Of a stretch of DNA of 64,000 nt, positions 55,711 to 64,000 are shown piece by piece. The notes under the pieces were generated by a model that made no database searches, was not told the origin of the DNA, and saw nothing but the letters and a program-made list of their open reading frames with translations. Both the position numbers and the translations under genes were made by a program. Every line of letters begins with the position of its first letter. Within the stretch, counting starts at the first letter, position 1. The stretch spans positions 1,675 through 65,674 of the forward strand of contig JAHEAX010000004.1 of NCBI GenBank assembly GCA_024642525.1, in the 5' to 3' direction. This DNA is from Erythrobacteraceae bacterium. GTDB taxonomy: Bacteria; Pseudomonadota; Alphaproteobacteria; Sphingomonadales; Sphingomonadaceae.

Positions 55711-55772
55711 TTGCAGGGCGATAACGCAGGCCCTCACTTGAGCGCAGCGCATCGCCGCCCTACATAGGCTGC

Positions 55773-56102
55773 ATGACCGAAGCCCTAACCCTTACGCCTG
55801 CTGCTGCAAAGCGTGTTGCATGGATTGCTGAAAAGCAGGCCAAGCCTGCAATTCTGCGCCTGTCAGTCGAAGGCGGCGGCTGTTCGGGCTTCCAGTATAA
55901 GTTCGACCTGGCTGATAATGCCGAGAGCGACGACAGCATCAGCGAGACTGAAGGCGTGACGCTGGTAGTCGATCCTGTCAGCCTCGATCTGGTTTCGGGC
56001 AGCGTTGTCGATTTCGTCGAATCGCTCGGCGGCGCGGCGTTCAAGGTTGAAAATCCGCAGGCAGCGGCTGGCTGCGGCTGCGGTTCCAGCTTCGGTATCT
56101 GA
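55773..56102 (+). CDS. erpA: A-type Fe-S carrier (ErpA/IscA-like)
   Basis: The 109-residue protein has the A-type fold: LTPAAAKRVAWIAEKQ, VEGGGCSGFQYKFDLAD, LVVDPVSLDLVSGSVVDFVESLGGAAFKVENPQAAAGCGCGSSF, with the three cluster cysteines. It may receive clusters from SufBCD and deliver to other targets, in parallel with SufA at 23.2 kb. It lies next to the xth gene on the same strand. Confidence 0.9.
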   Translation: MTEALTLTPAAAKRVAWIAEKQAKPAILRLSVEGGGCSGFQYKFDLADNAESDDSISETEGVTLVVDPVSLDLVSGSVVDFVESLGGAAFKVENPQAAAGCGCGSSFGI

Positions 56103-56167
56103 TTTAATCAGGTGTTGGCGCAGGTCCCGATGGACGATGCGCGTCCGGTCGCGCTAAGACCCGGGCC

Positions 56168-56941
56168 ATGAAGATTTCCAGTTTCAATATCAACGGCGTG
56201 AAGGCACGCCTGCCTCGCCTGCTTGAATGGCTGGAGGAAACACGGCCCAAGGTCGCCTGCCTGCAGGAAGTGAAAAGCCAGGACGAAGGCTTTCCCGCCG
56301 AGGAATTCGAGAAAATCGGCTACCACGCCATCTGGCATGGACAAAAGGCCTTCAACGGCGTGGCCATTCTGGCGGACGGCGTGCAGCCGGTAGAAGCCCA
56401 GCGAGGTTTGCCCGGCGATGCCGAAGACGAACAGGCGCGTTATCTGGAAGCGGATGTGGACGGTGTGCGGGTGGTTTGCATCTACCTGCCCAATGGCAAT
56501 CCGCATCCCGGCCCCAAATTCGACTACAAGCTGGCGTGGATGGAGCGCCTGCGCAAGCGGATGCAGGAATTATGGGCGCTGGAGATACCTTGCGCAGTGG
56601 TAGGCGATTTCAATGTTATCCCTGAAAACAAGGATGTCTGGTCGCCCAAAGCGATGGCCAGTGATGCGCTGATGCAGCCTGAATCGCGCGATGCCTATAC
56701 CCGTCTGCTGGCCGATGGCTGGACTGATGCTTTGGACACCCTCAATCCGCGCGGCGGCATCTGGACTTATTGGGATTATCAGGCCGGGGCATGGCAAAGG
56801 GATCATGGCTTCAGGATCGATCATATGCTGCTGTCGCCCGAACTCGCTGACAGGCTGGTTTCAGCCGGTGTCGACAAGGACCATCGTGGCCGTGAAAAGG
56901 CCAGCGACCATGCGCCTGTGTGGGTGGAACTGCGCGGCTGA
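56168..56941 (+). CDS. xth: exodeoxyribonuclease III
   Basis: The 257-residue enzyme is an AP endonuclease and 3'-5' exonuclease for base-excision repair. It has SSFNINGVKARLPRLLEWLEE, LQEVKSQD, the metal and catalytic residues in GDFNVIPENKD, GIWTYWDYQAGAWQRDHGFRIDHMLLSPEL and SDHAPVWVEL. The reading frame is intact and full-length. Confidence 0.96.
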   Translation: MKISSFNINGVKARLPRLLEWLEETRPKVACLQEVKSQDEGFPAEEFEKIGYHAIWHGQKAFNGVAILADGVQPVEAQRGLPGDAEDEQARYLEADVDGVRVVCIYLPNGNPHPGPKFDYKLAWMERLRKRMQELWALEIPCAVVGDFNVIPENKDVWSPKAMASDALMQPESRDAYTRLLADGWTDALDTLNPRGGIWTYWDYQAGAWQRDHGFRIDHMLLSPELADRLVSAGVDKDHRGREKASDHAPVWVELRG

Positions 56942-56945
56942 CCCA

Positions 56946-56975
56946 ACAAAAACCCCCTCCTGATGGGGAGGGGGT
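56946..56975 (-). terminator. rho-independent terminator of the SleB hydrolase gene
   Basis: On the minus strand ACCCCCTCC (56967-56975 complement) pairs with GGAGGGGGT (56952-56960 complement) and is followed by TTTTTG. It is 33 bases past the hydrolase stop. The A run seen on the plus strand may also serve xth weakly. Confidence 0.85.
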
Positions 56976-57008
56976 CTGATATCTTGCCGGCAATGTTCTT
57001 TGCAAAGA

Positions 57009-57668
57009 TTACCGATAGAAAATGTGCGTGTTGATAGTGGCGCGGGCCACTTTCTTCCGGCTCCACGACGGGCGCACATATTTCGCATGGAAATAAAGCG
57101 AATCGGCAGCCTGGCTGTCCCACAGCCCTTCATGGGCGATGCGGGCAACGGCTTTCGCCTGCTTCCACGCGGAAGAACCGCGCTTGATGCGGGGCATGGT
57201 GCCGCCTTTTACGAAAGAGAACTGCGAACGCTGATAGACGACGCCGCAATAGCTTTCGGGGAACAGGTTTGATTCCGCACGGTTGACCACCACTTGCGCC
57301 ACGGCCAGCTGGCCGGCAACGGGTTCACCGCGCGATTCAAAATAGATTGCACCGGCAAGACATTCCATCTCGCTCGACAGGGGTGCGGATGTCGGAACGC
57401 TGGAAACCAGCTCTTTCAGCGAAGACGCCTGCGGCAGGTCATTCGCCTTGGCATCGGCCTCGATTTCATCGGCCGTCTGCTCTGTGATTGGCTGAACCAC
57501 TTCTTCCGACACAAAAACCGGAACGGTTTCTTCGGTCAGGGTCTGGTTCCGGATTTCACGGACTTCGCCCTGTTGGGCAAAAGCGCCGGAACTTCCGGCG
57601 CTGGCAAGGGTTACTGTCAGTGTTGCGGCAATTGCCGACAACGTTGCAATATTGGTCTTACGACTCAT
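57009..57668 (-). CDS. cell-wall hydrolase of the SleB type
   Basis: The 219-residue protein has a signal peptide (cleavage near AFAQ), a Ser/Glu-rich spacer, and a C-terminal Hydrolase_2 domain (PF07486): MECLAGAIYFESRGEPVAGQLAVAQVVVNRAESNLFPESYCGVVYQ, then WDSQAADSLYFHAKYVRPSW. The catalytic Glu is in IYFESRGE. It cleaves peptidoglycan; relatives act on spores, but in alphaproteobacteria on the growing wall. The 200-base gap above it shows no gene or clear RNA. Confidence 0.85.
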   Translation of the reverse strand: MSRKTNIATLSAIAATLTVTLASAGSSGAFAQQGEVREIRNQTLTEETVPVFVSEEVVQPITEQTADEIEADAKANDLPQASSLKELVSSVPTSAPLSSEMECLAGAIYFESRGEPVAGQLAVAQVVVNRAESNLFPESYCGVVYQRSQFSFVKGGTMPRIKRGSSAWKQAKAVARIAHEGLWDSQAADSLYFHAKYVRPSWSRKKVARATINTHIFYR

Positions 57669-57870
57669 AATCTCGTTCGTTACGGCGGTTGACGAGCTCA
57701 GACGCAGGTGGGACCTGTTCGCGTTATTTGCGATTTAGGGATGGGTCCGATTTCAAGCCTGCCGGCCGCCACCCGTCTGCGTGCTTGTGCGGATGACCTC
57801 ATGTCTTCCACGACCGCCTGCGCACTCGGTAGCTGGCGGGCCAAATAGTTACATTTGAGACTAAGTCAAC

Positions 57871-58206
57871 TTAACCGTTCATCGATGCGATGAACCGTTC
57901 TCCATCTGCGATATCTACCTCCAGAATCCAGATATCGCTGTCCTGACGCTTGCGCCGGTCAAGGTAATCTTCAAATTCCTGTTTATTTTCAATAGTTTGA
58001 GTTTTTGCAACTTCGAACCGGCGCGAACCGTCCAATTGGGGCATTCTTTCGTAAAGTGTCCCGTTACGGTGTCTGTCGATGGTTAATATGAGGATGGTTC
58101 CGGCGTCTTTCTCGCCTTTGGCCAGGACGGTCGCAAAACCGCCCTGCGCCTGCACTGCACGAATCAGGCCGGAAACTTCGAGATGGGCCGGAAGACGGCC
58201 ATCCAT
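57871..58206 (-). CDS. DUF1491 protein
   Basis: The 111-residue protein has the DUF1491 pattern: LPAHLEVSGLIRAVQAQGGFATVLAKGEKDAGTILILTIDRHRNGTLYERMPQLDGSR, then DRRKRQDSDIWILEVDIADGERFI. The function is unknown. The ATG shares a base with the thioesterase stop (TGATG). The DUF1491-thioesterase-ptsN order is probably one operon. Confidence 0.85.
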   Translation of the reverse strand: MDGRLPAHLEVSGLIRAVQAQGGFATVLAKGEKDAGTILILTIDRHRNGTLYERMPQLDGSRRFEVAKTQTIENKQEFEDYLDRRKRQDSDIWILEVDIADGERFIASMNG

Positions 58207-58700
58207 CACGCCAGGTCCTGACCTGCGCTGTAGCCGGGCAAGCCTGACAACAGGATGTGGGATCGCATGAACGTGCCGGTGCCACGCCCGATTTCATCGC
58301 CTTCTTCGTCAATCAGGCGGGATTCGGCCACGTAAACCCTGCGCCGACCGCTGATCCAGCGGCCTTCGGCAATCACCCGGCCCGTGCGGACCGGCTTGGT
58401 GAAGTGAAGGTTGAACGAAGTTGTGAGCAGGAAACGGTCTGTCACCAGCGTATTGGCAGCATAGAAAGCCGCATCGTCCAGCATCTTGAAATAGATCGTC
58501 CCATGCGCTGCGCCCGCAGCATGGTAGCAAGCCTCGGTCACATCGAAGACCAGCTTTGAATGTCCTTCGCCTTCGATATGGAGGCGCGAGGCAAATAGCG
58601 AGTTTACCGGCGCGGATGCGTAAAGCCGTTCCAATGCGCGGTAATGCAGGGCAGCGCCCGGTGCCGCTTGTCCAGAAGATCCCTGATCAGGCGGCGTCAC
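58206..58700 (-). CDS. hotdog-fold thioesterase (PaaI-like)
   Basis: The 164-residue protein has the hotdog core with FDVTEACYHAAGAAHGTIYFKMLDDAAFYAANTL, typical of the PaaI/YbgC-like thioesterases, and ends in SFNLHFTKPVRTGRVIAEGRW. It would hydrolyse acyl-CoA thioesters. The GTG at 58700 is chosen since it lies behind GCGGGA; a TTG two codons earlier is possible. Either start overlaps the end of ptsN. Confidence 0.8.
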   Translation of the reverse strand: MTPPDQGSSGQAAPGAALHYRALERLYASAPVNSLFASRLHIEGEGHSKLVFDVTEACYHAAGAAHGTIYFKMLDDAAFYAANTLVTDRFLLTTSFNLHFTKPVRTGRVIAEGRWISGRRRVYVAESRLIDEEGDEIGRGTGTFMRSHILLSGLPGYSAGQDLA

Positions 58701-59160
58701 GGTCAATCCCGCTTCCGGAAATATTGGTAAGAAGCGCGTTCAACGCTTCGGCATCGGCCGCATTGACCAACGCATCATATGTCGCTTCGTCGCGGACCAT
58801 GCGCGAAATGGCGGCAAGGGCGTGAAGGTGGGCAACGCCTGCATTGCTGGGCGAAAGCAGGCCGATCACCAGATCCACCGGCATCGCGTCAGCCGAATCG
58901 AAATCAACCGGCGATTCGAGGCGCAGCAAAGCTGCCACGGGGCGCGTCAGATCATCCATCCGCGCGTGGGGAATAGCGACCCCGCTGCCGAAACCGGTGC
59001 TGCCGAGTTTTTCACGCTCTTCCAAACCTTCGAGAACTTCGTCCTGATCGAGCGAATAGCTGTCTGCCAAACGCTTCGCGAGGGTTTCAAGGATTCGCTG
59101 CTTGTCAGTCGCGCCAACGATGGCAACGGCTTCGGGCAACAGTTTGAAATTTGCGTTCAT
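58687..59160 (-). CDS. ptsN: nitrogen-PTS EIIA protein
   Basis: The 157-residue protein is an EIIA(Ntr): phosphorylated His in VAIPHARMDDLTRPVAALLRLE, and LVIGLLSPSNAGVAHLHALAAISRM. It accepts phosphate from NPr and modulates potassium and stress systems. It follows raiA on the same strand with a gap of 153 bases that contains an inverted repeat. Confidence 0.92.
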   Translation of the reverse strand: MNANFKLLPEAVAIVGATDKQRILETLAKRLADSYSLDQDEVLEGLEEREKLGSTGFGSGVAIPHARMDDLTRPVAALLRLESPVDFDSADAMPVDLVIGLLSPSNAGVAHLHALAAISRMVRDEATYDALVNAADAEALNALLTNISGSGIDRDAA

Positions 59161-59215
59161 GGCTCAAAATACGTCAATCGGTTGCGACCCGGGATACGCG
59201 GATTAAACCCCGCTT

Positions 59216-59247
59216 CTGCCTGCATCCAGAATTTCGAAAGCAGGCAG
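59216..59247. repeat. inverted repeat between raiA and ptsN
   Basis: CTGCCTGC (59216-59223) pairs with GCAGGCAG (59240-59247). It may be an mRNA stem-loop separating the two genes. There is no T run. Confidence 0.35.
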
Positions 59248-59313
59248 GACCCAGAAAAATGGTCAGGCGAAAGGCCCAGAAACCACCATTCTAACGGGCG
59301 GCAAAAGGGGCCA

Positions 59314-59877
59314 TCAATGCGGTTCGACCCAGCCGATCGATCCGTCGTGGCGGCGATAGACCATATTATGCCGCCCTGTTCCAGCATTTTTGAAGAACAT
59401 GGCATTGGTATCACGCAGATCCAGCATCATCACAGCATCGGCAACGCTCGATTCGGGGATGTCGACTTTTGTCTCGGCAACGATGAGCGGCGCATCGGCC
59501 ACTTCTTCCACATCCTGTTCCTGCGGGGCGAAAATGCGGTAAGCCGCTTCTTCTTCCTTCGACGCATGGGCTGATTGTTCGTGCCGGTCGTTCAGCCGGC
59601 GCTTGTAGCGGCGCAGCTGCGTGTCAATCTTGGCGGCTGCCTGGTCCAGCGCCAGATGCGCGTCCTGCGCTTCGCCGTGACTTTTGACGATCAACCCTTG
59701 CATCACATGGGTCACAATGTCGCAGCTGAATGCGCCTGCGGGCGCTTTGCCGAAAGTGACGTGCGATGACAGGGCGCGATTGAAATATTTTTCGACTATC
59801 CCGTTCAGGCGCTCTGCTGCGTGGTCCTGCAGTGCGGCACCTGTTTCCATCTGGTGGCCTGAAACGCGAATATCCAT
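59314..59877 (-). CDS. hpf: long-form ribosome hibernation factor HPF/RaiA
   Basis: The 187-residue protein has the N-terminal HPF domain (MDIRVSGHQMETGAALQDHAAERLNGIVEKYF, then HVTFGKAP) and a C-terminal dimerisation part (SSVADAVMMLDLRDTNAMFFKNAGTGRHNMVYRRHDGSIGWVEPH). It binds 70S ribosomes and forms 100S dimers in stationary phase. The ATG has AGAGG seven bases upstream. An earlier in-frame ATG would add 27 residues that look like intergenic sequence. Confidence 0.93.
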   Translation of the reverse strand: MDIRVSGHQMETGAALQDHAAERLNGIVEKYFNRALSSHVTFGKAPAGAFSCDIVTHVMQGLIVKSHGEAQDAHLALDQAAAKIDTQLRRYKRRLNDRHEQSAHASKEEEAAYRIFAPQEQDVEEVADAPLIVAETKVDIPESSVADAVMMLDLRDTNAMFFKNAGTGRHNMVYRRHDGSIGWVEPH

Positions 59878-59945
59878 CGAATTACCTCTTATGTTATAGG
59901 GATCGCCCAGATACGGATCGGGAGACCCGGTTGGTTTTGACGAGT

Positions 59946-60635
59946 TCATCCGCCCCACAGCGGCGACTTTATCTCCTTCATAAACTCCTGATGTCGTCTA
60001 AGTTCCTCGGCAGTGGCAGAATGGGGCCGCGGTTCGCGCCTGTTCTGCATAACCTGGGTTTTGGCGGGCATTGCCAGGATATTTGCCGATCCGGCTTCCT
60101 GGCTTGCGAGTTCCAGACCGATCTGGCGGCCGCCGGTCAATTCAACGTAAACCTGCGCCAGCAATTCGGCATCGAGCAATGCGCCATGTTTTACTCGGTG
60201 GCTTCGGTCCACACCGTAGCGGCTGCACAATGCATCGAGCGAAAGCTTGGCACCGGGGTGCTTCTTGCGCGCAATCGCCACGGTGTCGATCATCCGCGAC
60301 ATGCACACAGGTTCCATGCTCGCAATTGTCAATTCGGCATTGAGAAAGCCGAAATCGAACCCGGCATTATGCGCCACCAGCGGCGCATCGCCTATGAAAT
60401 CAATCAGTTCCGAAGCGATATCGGCAAACAGCGGTTTGTCGGCAAGAAAAGCAGCCGACAGGCCGTGAACGGCCTCTGCCCCTGCGGGCATATCACGCTG
60501 CGGATTGTAATAGGCGTGGTAGCTGCTGCCGGTGGCAACGCGGTTGACCATTTCGATGCAGCCGATTTCGACCATACGGTCCCCCGTTCTGGGATCCAGA
60601 CCGGTCGTTTCGGTATCGAAAACAACTTCACGCAT
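59946..60635 (-). CDS. dnaQ: DNA polymerase III epsilon subunit
   Basis: The 229-residue proofreading 3'-5' exonuclease has Exo I (FDTETTGLDP), Exo II (HNAGFDFGFLNAEL) and Exo III (HGALLDAELLAQVY) motifs. The C-terminal part (residues about 190-229) should bind the polymerase alpha subunit. It follows coaE by about 50 bases. Starting at MREVVFDTETTG removes 12 upstream residues that read as non-coding. Confidence 0.95.
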   Translation of the reverse strand: MREVVFDTETTGLDPRTGDRMVEIGCIEMVNRVATGSSYHAYYNPQRDMPAGAEAVHGLSAAFLADKPLFADIASELIDFIGDAPLVAHNAGFDFGFLNAELTIASMEPVCMSRMIDTVAIARKKHPGAKLSLDALCSRYGVDRSHRVKHGALLDAELLAQVYVELTGGRQIGLELASQEAGSANILAMPAKTQVMQNRREPRPHSATAEELRRHQEFMKEIKSPLWGG

Positions 60636-60686
60636 TGAATATACTATCGGCCCGAGATCGGCACTGTGCAAGGGGTCTGGTCAAAT

Positions 60687-61301
60687 TTAGCTGCCAGAAT
60701 TTTTTGCTGCTTCCTGCTTCAACTGGTCCACCAGCCGCGCCACGGCAGCTACTGTTTCCGTATGGGTGCAGCCTGTATCAATGACATGATCGGCGCGTGC
60801 GCGTTTTTCCGCATCGGGAACCTGCAATGACAGGATGTGCGCGAATTTTTCGGGGGTCATGCCGGGCCGTGATAGCACCCGCGCCCGCTGCGTCTCGGCA
60901 GGGGCCGATACAACCACCACCTTGTCCACCTGGCTTTGGCCGTTTTTCTCGAACAACAGCGGAATATCAAAAGCAATGATGGGCGCGCCTGCATGTTCGA
61001 GCAGGAATTCCTGCCGCATGGCAGCCACCGCCGGGTGGACAATGCCTTCCAGCCACGCCAGCGCCTCTGCATCGCCGAAGACCTGCGCGCCCAGTTTCGC
61101 TCGGTCGACCCCTTCGGCGCCGGTGGTGCCGGGGAATGCACCTTCGATCTGTTCCAGCAAGGCGCCGTGCGGACCTTGCAGGACATGCACCGCAGCATCG
61201 GCATCGAACACGGGCACGCCCTGTGCGACCAGCATCTTTGCCACGGTCGATTTGCCCATGCCTATCGATCCGGTCAGGCCGAGTATAAGCGGCTTCTTCA
61301 T
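60687..61301 (-). CDS. coaE: dephospho-CoA kinase
   Basis: The 204-residue enzyme makes CoA from dephospho-CoA. P-loop [17 protein letters not shown] at the N-terminus, then [27 protein letters not shown] and the lid region [34 protein letters not shown]. Its ATG overlaps the aroE stop by four bases. Confidence 0.96.
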   Translation of the reverse strand: MKKPLILGLTGSIGMGKSTVAKMLVAQGVPVFDADAAVHVLQGPHGALLEQIEGAFPGTTGAEGVDRAKLGAQVFGDAEALAWLEGIVHPAVAAMRQEFLLEHAGAPIIAFDIPLLFEKNGQSQVDKVVVVSAPAETQRARVLSRPGMTPEKFAHILSLQVPDAEKRARADHVIDTGCTHTETVAAVARLVDQLKQEAAKNSGS

Positions 61302-62152
61302 GCCAGCAGCCTCGCCCGCAATTCCGCGTCAAATTCGCGGGGCGGGCTTACGCCAAAGAATTTCTCGAACGCGGCCGCAGCCTGGCCGATCAGCATGGAC
61401 AAGCCATCAACCGTGCGGAAACCGGCGGCGCGCGCATCTGCCAAAAATGGCGTTTCGACAGGGTCGGTCACGATGTCATAGGCGATGCTGCCAGGCGGGG
61501 CATGGCTGAAGTGGAATTCCAACGGCGGCTGCCCGCGCATCCCCAGCGGGCTGGCATTGACCACCAGATCTAGACAACCTTCGCGGTCATCGAATTCAAA
61601 ATCCGTGGCTTTCGCAAAGTGGCTGAGCGGCGCGATGTGATGGTCATGCCCCGGCGCCAGTTCATCCAGCAACGCGCGGGCCTTGTCCGTGTTACGCGCT
61701 GCCAGCACCATCACCAAGCCTTGCGCGGCGAGCGAGGCGACAATCGCCCGTGCAGCGCCTCCTGCACCGATGATGCGGGCCATGCGAAAGAGATGTCCCT
61801 TGGCCAGATCGCCGGCCAGTGGTTCGAGAAAACCGGCAGCATCGGTGTTATAGCCAACCAGCTTGCCATCATCTTCGCGCACGACAGTGTTCACCGCGCC
61901 GATGGTTTCAGCAAGCGGGTCCAGCCGGTCCAGCAGCGGAATGATTGCCTGTTTGTGCGGCATGGTGACATTGCAGCCGAGCCAGTCAGCGTTCTGGCGC
62001 GATGTGGCGAGATATTCCGCCAATCCATCTGCTGTCACACGGTGGGCACGGTATTCAGCATCGATGCCAAGCCTTGCAGCCCAGAAATTGTGGATCGCAG
62101 GAGATTTCGACTGCGCAATCGGATCGCCGATGACTTCTGCCAGCTTGGTCAT
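61298..62152 (-). CDS. aroE: shikimate dehydrogenase
   Basis: The 284-residue NADP enzyme has [38 protein letters not shown] and the NADP loop [18 protein letters not shown], with NASPLGM. It reduces 3-dehydroshikimate in aromatic synthesis. It overlaps coaE and maf by four bases each. Confidence 0.96.
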   Translation of the reverse strand: MTKLAEVIGDPIAQSKSPAIHNFWAARLGIDAEYRAHRVTADGLAEYLATSRQNADWLGCNVTMPHKQAIIPLLDRLDPLAETIGAVNTVVREDDGKLVGYNTDAAGFLEPLAGDLAKGHLFRMARIIGAGGAARAIVASLAAQGLVMVLAARNTDKARALLDELAPGHDHHIAPLSHFAKATDFEFDDREGCLDLVVNASPLGMRGQPPLEFHFSHAPPGSIAYDIVTDPVETPFLADARAAGFRTVDGLSMLIGQAAAAFEKFFGVSPPREFDAELRARLLA

Positions 62153-62733
62153 GAGGGCAATTCCCCCAGATCACGCAAGGCTGACAGTACGGGCAACAAC
62201 GGCATCCCCAGCACAGTGAACTGGTCTCCTTCGATTGCCTCGAACAATTGCACACCCAGCGCCTCTACGCGGAAAACGCCTACGCAACAGGATACTTCGG
62301 GCCATTCGGCATCGAGATATGTTTCGATGAATTCGTCCGATAATTCGCGGACCTGCAAATTTGCCCGGGCCGCGTGCTGCCAGATAATCGTATCGCCGCG
62401 GGCAATGGCAGCCGCGCTGTGCAGTTGCATGGTCTTGCCGGAAAAGAACCGCAGATGGTCTGCCGCAGCACTGCGATCGACCGGTTTGTCGAACCTGCTC
62501 CCACCCACACTGACGAGGGAATCGCTACCCAGGATCAGCTGGCCGGGATAGGCGTTGCTGAGAGCTGCGGCCTTGGCCTTGGCCAGCGCCAGCGCGATTT
62601 CGGCAGAGCCATGACCGGCCAGACCTGCTTCGATACCGCGTTCATCGACATTGGCCGGCACGGCTTCATAGGCCACGCCCGCTGCATCCAGCATGGCGCG
62701 GCGCGATGCAGATTTTGACGCAAGGATGATCAT
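62149..62733 (-). CDS. maf: Maf-like nucleotide pyrophosphatase
   Basis: The 194-residue protein shows [29 protein letters not shown], then [18 protein letters not shown] and the late [35 protein letters not shown], typical of Maf/YceF-type enzymes that hydrolyse non-canonical nucleotides and influence division. It is the second gene from the origin on this side. Four-base overlaps join it to ppsR and aroE. Confidence 0.93.
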   Translation of the reverse strand: MIILASKSASRRAMLDAAGVAYEAVPANVDERGIEAGLAGHGSAEIALALAKAKAAALSNAYPGQLILGSDSLVSVGGSRFDKPVDRSAAADHLRFFSGKTMQLHSAAAIARGDTIIWQHAARANLQVRELSDEFIETYLDAEWPEVSCCVGVFRVEALGVQLFEAIEGDQFTVLGMPLLPVLSALRDLGELPS

Positions 62734-63575
62734 ATCGGCTTGGTCCCGATACGCGGTTCAATCTCGCGCTTGTCGCGTTCGTTATAAAGCTTGATCACGG
62801 CTGCGGCGGTTTCCTCGATCGAACGGCGGGTCACGTCGATCACCGGCCAGCCATTGTCAGCAAACATACGCCGCGCGAACTGGATTTCCTCGCGCACGCG
62901 TTCAGCATCGACATAAGATGTTTCAGTCGCTTCATTCAGGCTGAGCAGCCGGTTCCGGCGGATCTGCACCAGACGTTCGGGTGCCGTGGTCAGACCCACC
63001 ACCAGTGGATGGCGCAAACCATACAGGGCTTCAGGCGGGGGGCTTTCCACCACCAGCGGAATATTGGCCGTCTTGAAGCCGCGATTGGCAAGATAGATAC
63101 TGGTCGGTGTCTTGGAACAGCGCGAAACACCTGCCAGCACGATGTCGGCTTCTTCCCAGTTTTCCCAGCCAACCCCGTCATCATGGGCAATGGTGTAGTG
63201 GATGGCATCGACCCGGCCGAAATAGGCTTCGTCCATGATATGCTGTCGGCCGGGCCGGCCGTGGGCTTCCTGCCCCAGCTGGCTTTCCAGCGCTTCTGTC
63301 ACTGCATCGAGCGCTGGCACCGCCGGCAGTCCCAGCTGGCGGCAATGGTCTTCCAGCCGTGCCCGCGTCTCGGGATTGACCAGCGTAAACAGGACAAGGC
63401 CCGGATTGTCTGCCAGGTCAGGCACGATCCGGTCGAGATGCTGGCGCGAACGGACCATGGGCCAGAAGTGGCGCACGATCTCGGCATCCTCGAATTGGGC
63501 GAGGGCGGCCTTGGCGACCATTTCGAGCGTTTCGCCCGTGGAATCTGACACCAGGTGAAGGTGGAGACGGCTCAT
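62730..63575 (-). CDS. ppsR: pyruvate-phosphate dikinase / PEP synthase regulatory protein (RP001 family)
   Basis: The 281-residue kinase/phosphotransferase has [25 protein letters not shown] and the ADP-binding [27 protein letters not shown]. It phosphorylates and dephosphorylates pyruvate-phosphate dikinase or PEP synthase. The same gene, RP001 in Rickettsia, abuts the origin in other alphaproteobacteria. The start at 63575 ([14 protein letters not shown]) is preferred to one 13 codons upstream. Confidence 0.93.
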   Translation of the reverse strand: MSRLHLHLVSDSTGETLEMVAKAALAQFEDAEIVRHFWPMVRSRQHLDRIVPDLADNPGLVLFTLVNPETRARLEDHCRQLGLPAVPALDAVTEALESQLGQEAHGRPGRQHIMDEAYFGRVDAIHYTIAHDDGVGWENWEEADIVLAGVSRCSKTPTSIYLANRGFKTANIPLVVESPPPEALYGLRHPLVVGLTTAPERLVQIRRNRLLSLNEATETSYVDAERVREEIQFARRMFADNGWPVIDVTRRSIEETAAAVIKLYNERDKREIEPRIGTKPI

Positions 63576-63894
63576 AAACAGGGGGTCTTGGTGGCTGTGG
63601 ACAAGAATTGGCATAAACCACGGGACAAAGCTGACGACAAGTTAAGCCGCCGATTCCATGCCCGTTACCAGCCATTCCCGACCGGCTTTGTGGACAGCAC
63701 AGGGCGGTTTTGAACAGCTTGGGGACAGTGGGGATAAACTCTGCTTGACGCGAAGCCGTGCGGATTCGGAAGGCTGACAAGCCTGTTCAAAGCGGGACAA
63801 ATCGGGCAGAACGCGAATGTCCCCGATATCCACAGGGCCAACAGACTCCTACAATCCTTATTAAATACTTTATTATTTTGATTGGACTCCTTCG
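63576..63894. other. oriC: probable chromosome replication origin (oriC), hemE-RP001 interval
   Basis: The 319-base gap between divergent ppsR and hemE holds near-consensus DnaA boxes (consensus TTATNCACA): TGTGGACAA at 63596-63604 (reverse, one mismatch), TGTGGACAG at 63689-63697 (reverse, two mismatches), TGGGGATAA at 63729-63737 (reverse, one mismatch) and ATATCCACA at 63826-63834 (forward, one mismatch). An AT-rich tract at 63851-63882 is a candidate unwinding element. It is in the position of the Caulobacter and Rickettsia origins, beside the RP001 homologue. No gene is seen in it. Confidence 0.85.
63851..63882. other. AT-rich DNA-unwinding element candidate
   Basis: About 32 bases with only a handful of G or C lie between the last DnaA box and the hemE start. 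It is the most AT-rich stretch I noticed in the window and is placed as a DUE would be. Confidence 0.55.
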
Positions 63895-64000
63895 ATGCCC
63901 GGTCTTTTGATCGAAACCTTGCGCGGAAACCGTGCTGACCAGGTCCCCTTGTGGCTCATGCGACAGGCTGGTCGATATCTCCCCGAATACCGCGCATTAC
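63895..64000 (+). CDS. hemE: uroporphyrinogen decarboxylase, 5' part (cut by window edge)
   Basis: The 35 visible residues read [35 protein letters not shown], which contains the HemE signature [16 protein letters not shown]. It decarboxylates uroporphyrinogen III to coproporphyrinogen. In Caulobacter hemE lies next to the origin, and its promoter is inside it; the same is likely here. Confidence 0.96.
   Translation, partial: MPGLLIETLRGNRADQVPLWLMRQAGRYLPEYRAL

Noticed and set aside
57669-57870. RNA gene in the 200-base gap before the SleB hydrolase
   Set aside because: I saw no stable long hairpin, no terminator and no conserved RNA motif there.
63861-63875. CtrA box (TTAA-N7-TTAA) at the origin
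   Set aside because: TTAA-N7-ATTA at the right place has two mismatches in the second half, which is too weak in an AT-rich tract to claim.

Overview
The window is a 64 kb stretch of a GC-rich alphaproteobacterial chromosome, most likely Sphingomonadales and probably Erythrobacteraceae. Supporting marks are DUF2093, DUF1491, MmcB, a PopZ-family (DUF2497) protein, UrcA, a ThiS-ThiG fusion, a SUF operon led by an Rrf2-type regulator, COX15-type heme A synthase, and many small lipoproteins and M23/M48 peptidases. I see no insertion sequence, prophage, CRISPR array or plasmid backbone; it reads as core chromosome.

Layout. 1-6.5 kb: the 3' end of an MscS channel gene, a GPH-type sugar symporter, tRNA-Arg(CCG), MmcB, a sterol-desaturase-type hydroxylase, a DUF2141 protein and a PAS protein with a long acidic linker. 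6.6-10.7 kb: an alpha/beta hydrolase and a periplasmic M48 / DsbA / PDZ-HExxH cluster. 10.7-14.9 kb: an HD-domain protein, a LytS/LytTR two-component pair, nadC and a small membrane protein. 14.9-23.2 kb: tadA, rpmB, an esterase-like phytase-family protein, an M23 lipoprotein, DUF2093, xseA diverging from purD, an adenosine kinase-like PfkB enzyme, EI24 and a lipoprotein. 23.2-29.3 kb: the SUF operon sufR-sufB-DUF559-sufC-sufD-sufS-sufT-sufA on the minus strand, with almost every junction overlapping. 29.4-39.9 kb: an AraC regulator, a DUF885 lipoprotein, a candidate small RNA, pyrD, gamma-glutamyltransferase, an acyl-CoA synthetase-like enzyme, two orphan proteins, thiSG and MerC. 40-45 kb: ctaA, rplM-rpsI, a phosphoesterase and a lipid-kinase-like protein. 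45-50 kb: UrcA, a second LytS/LytTR pair and class I fumarase. 49.5-54.8 kb: a degenerate PIMT, tolC, popZ, an S9 peptidase and a [2Fe-2S] ferredoxin. 55-64 kb: CBS, ErpA-like, xth, SleB hydrolase, DUF1491, thioesterase, ptsN, raiA, dnaQ, coaE, aroE, maf, ppsR and the start of hemE.

The right end matters most. The gap between ppsR (the RP001 homologue) and hemE is where the replication origin lies in Caulobacter and Rickettsia. Here it carries several near-consensus DnaA boxes and an AT-rich tract, so it is very likely this chromosome's oriC. The last seven kilobases to its left are all on the minus strand, the leading-strand sense for a fork moving left from that origin.

Most of the window is housekeeping: NAD, purine, pyrimidine, thiamine, CoA, shikimate and heme synthesis, Fe-S assembly, envelope maintenance and translation. 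The least explained items are the PAS/acidic/unknown-domain protein, the DUF559 nuclease-fold gene inside the SUF operon, the HD-domain protein, the degenerate PIMT before tolC with a strong palindrome over its promoter, and a minus-strand terminator with no gene in front of it (candidate sRNA). Everything here was read by eye. Family names come from motif recognition, not from searches.
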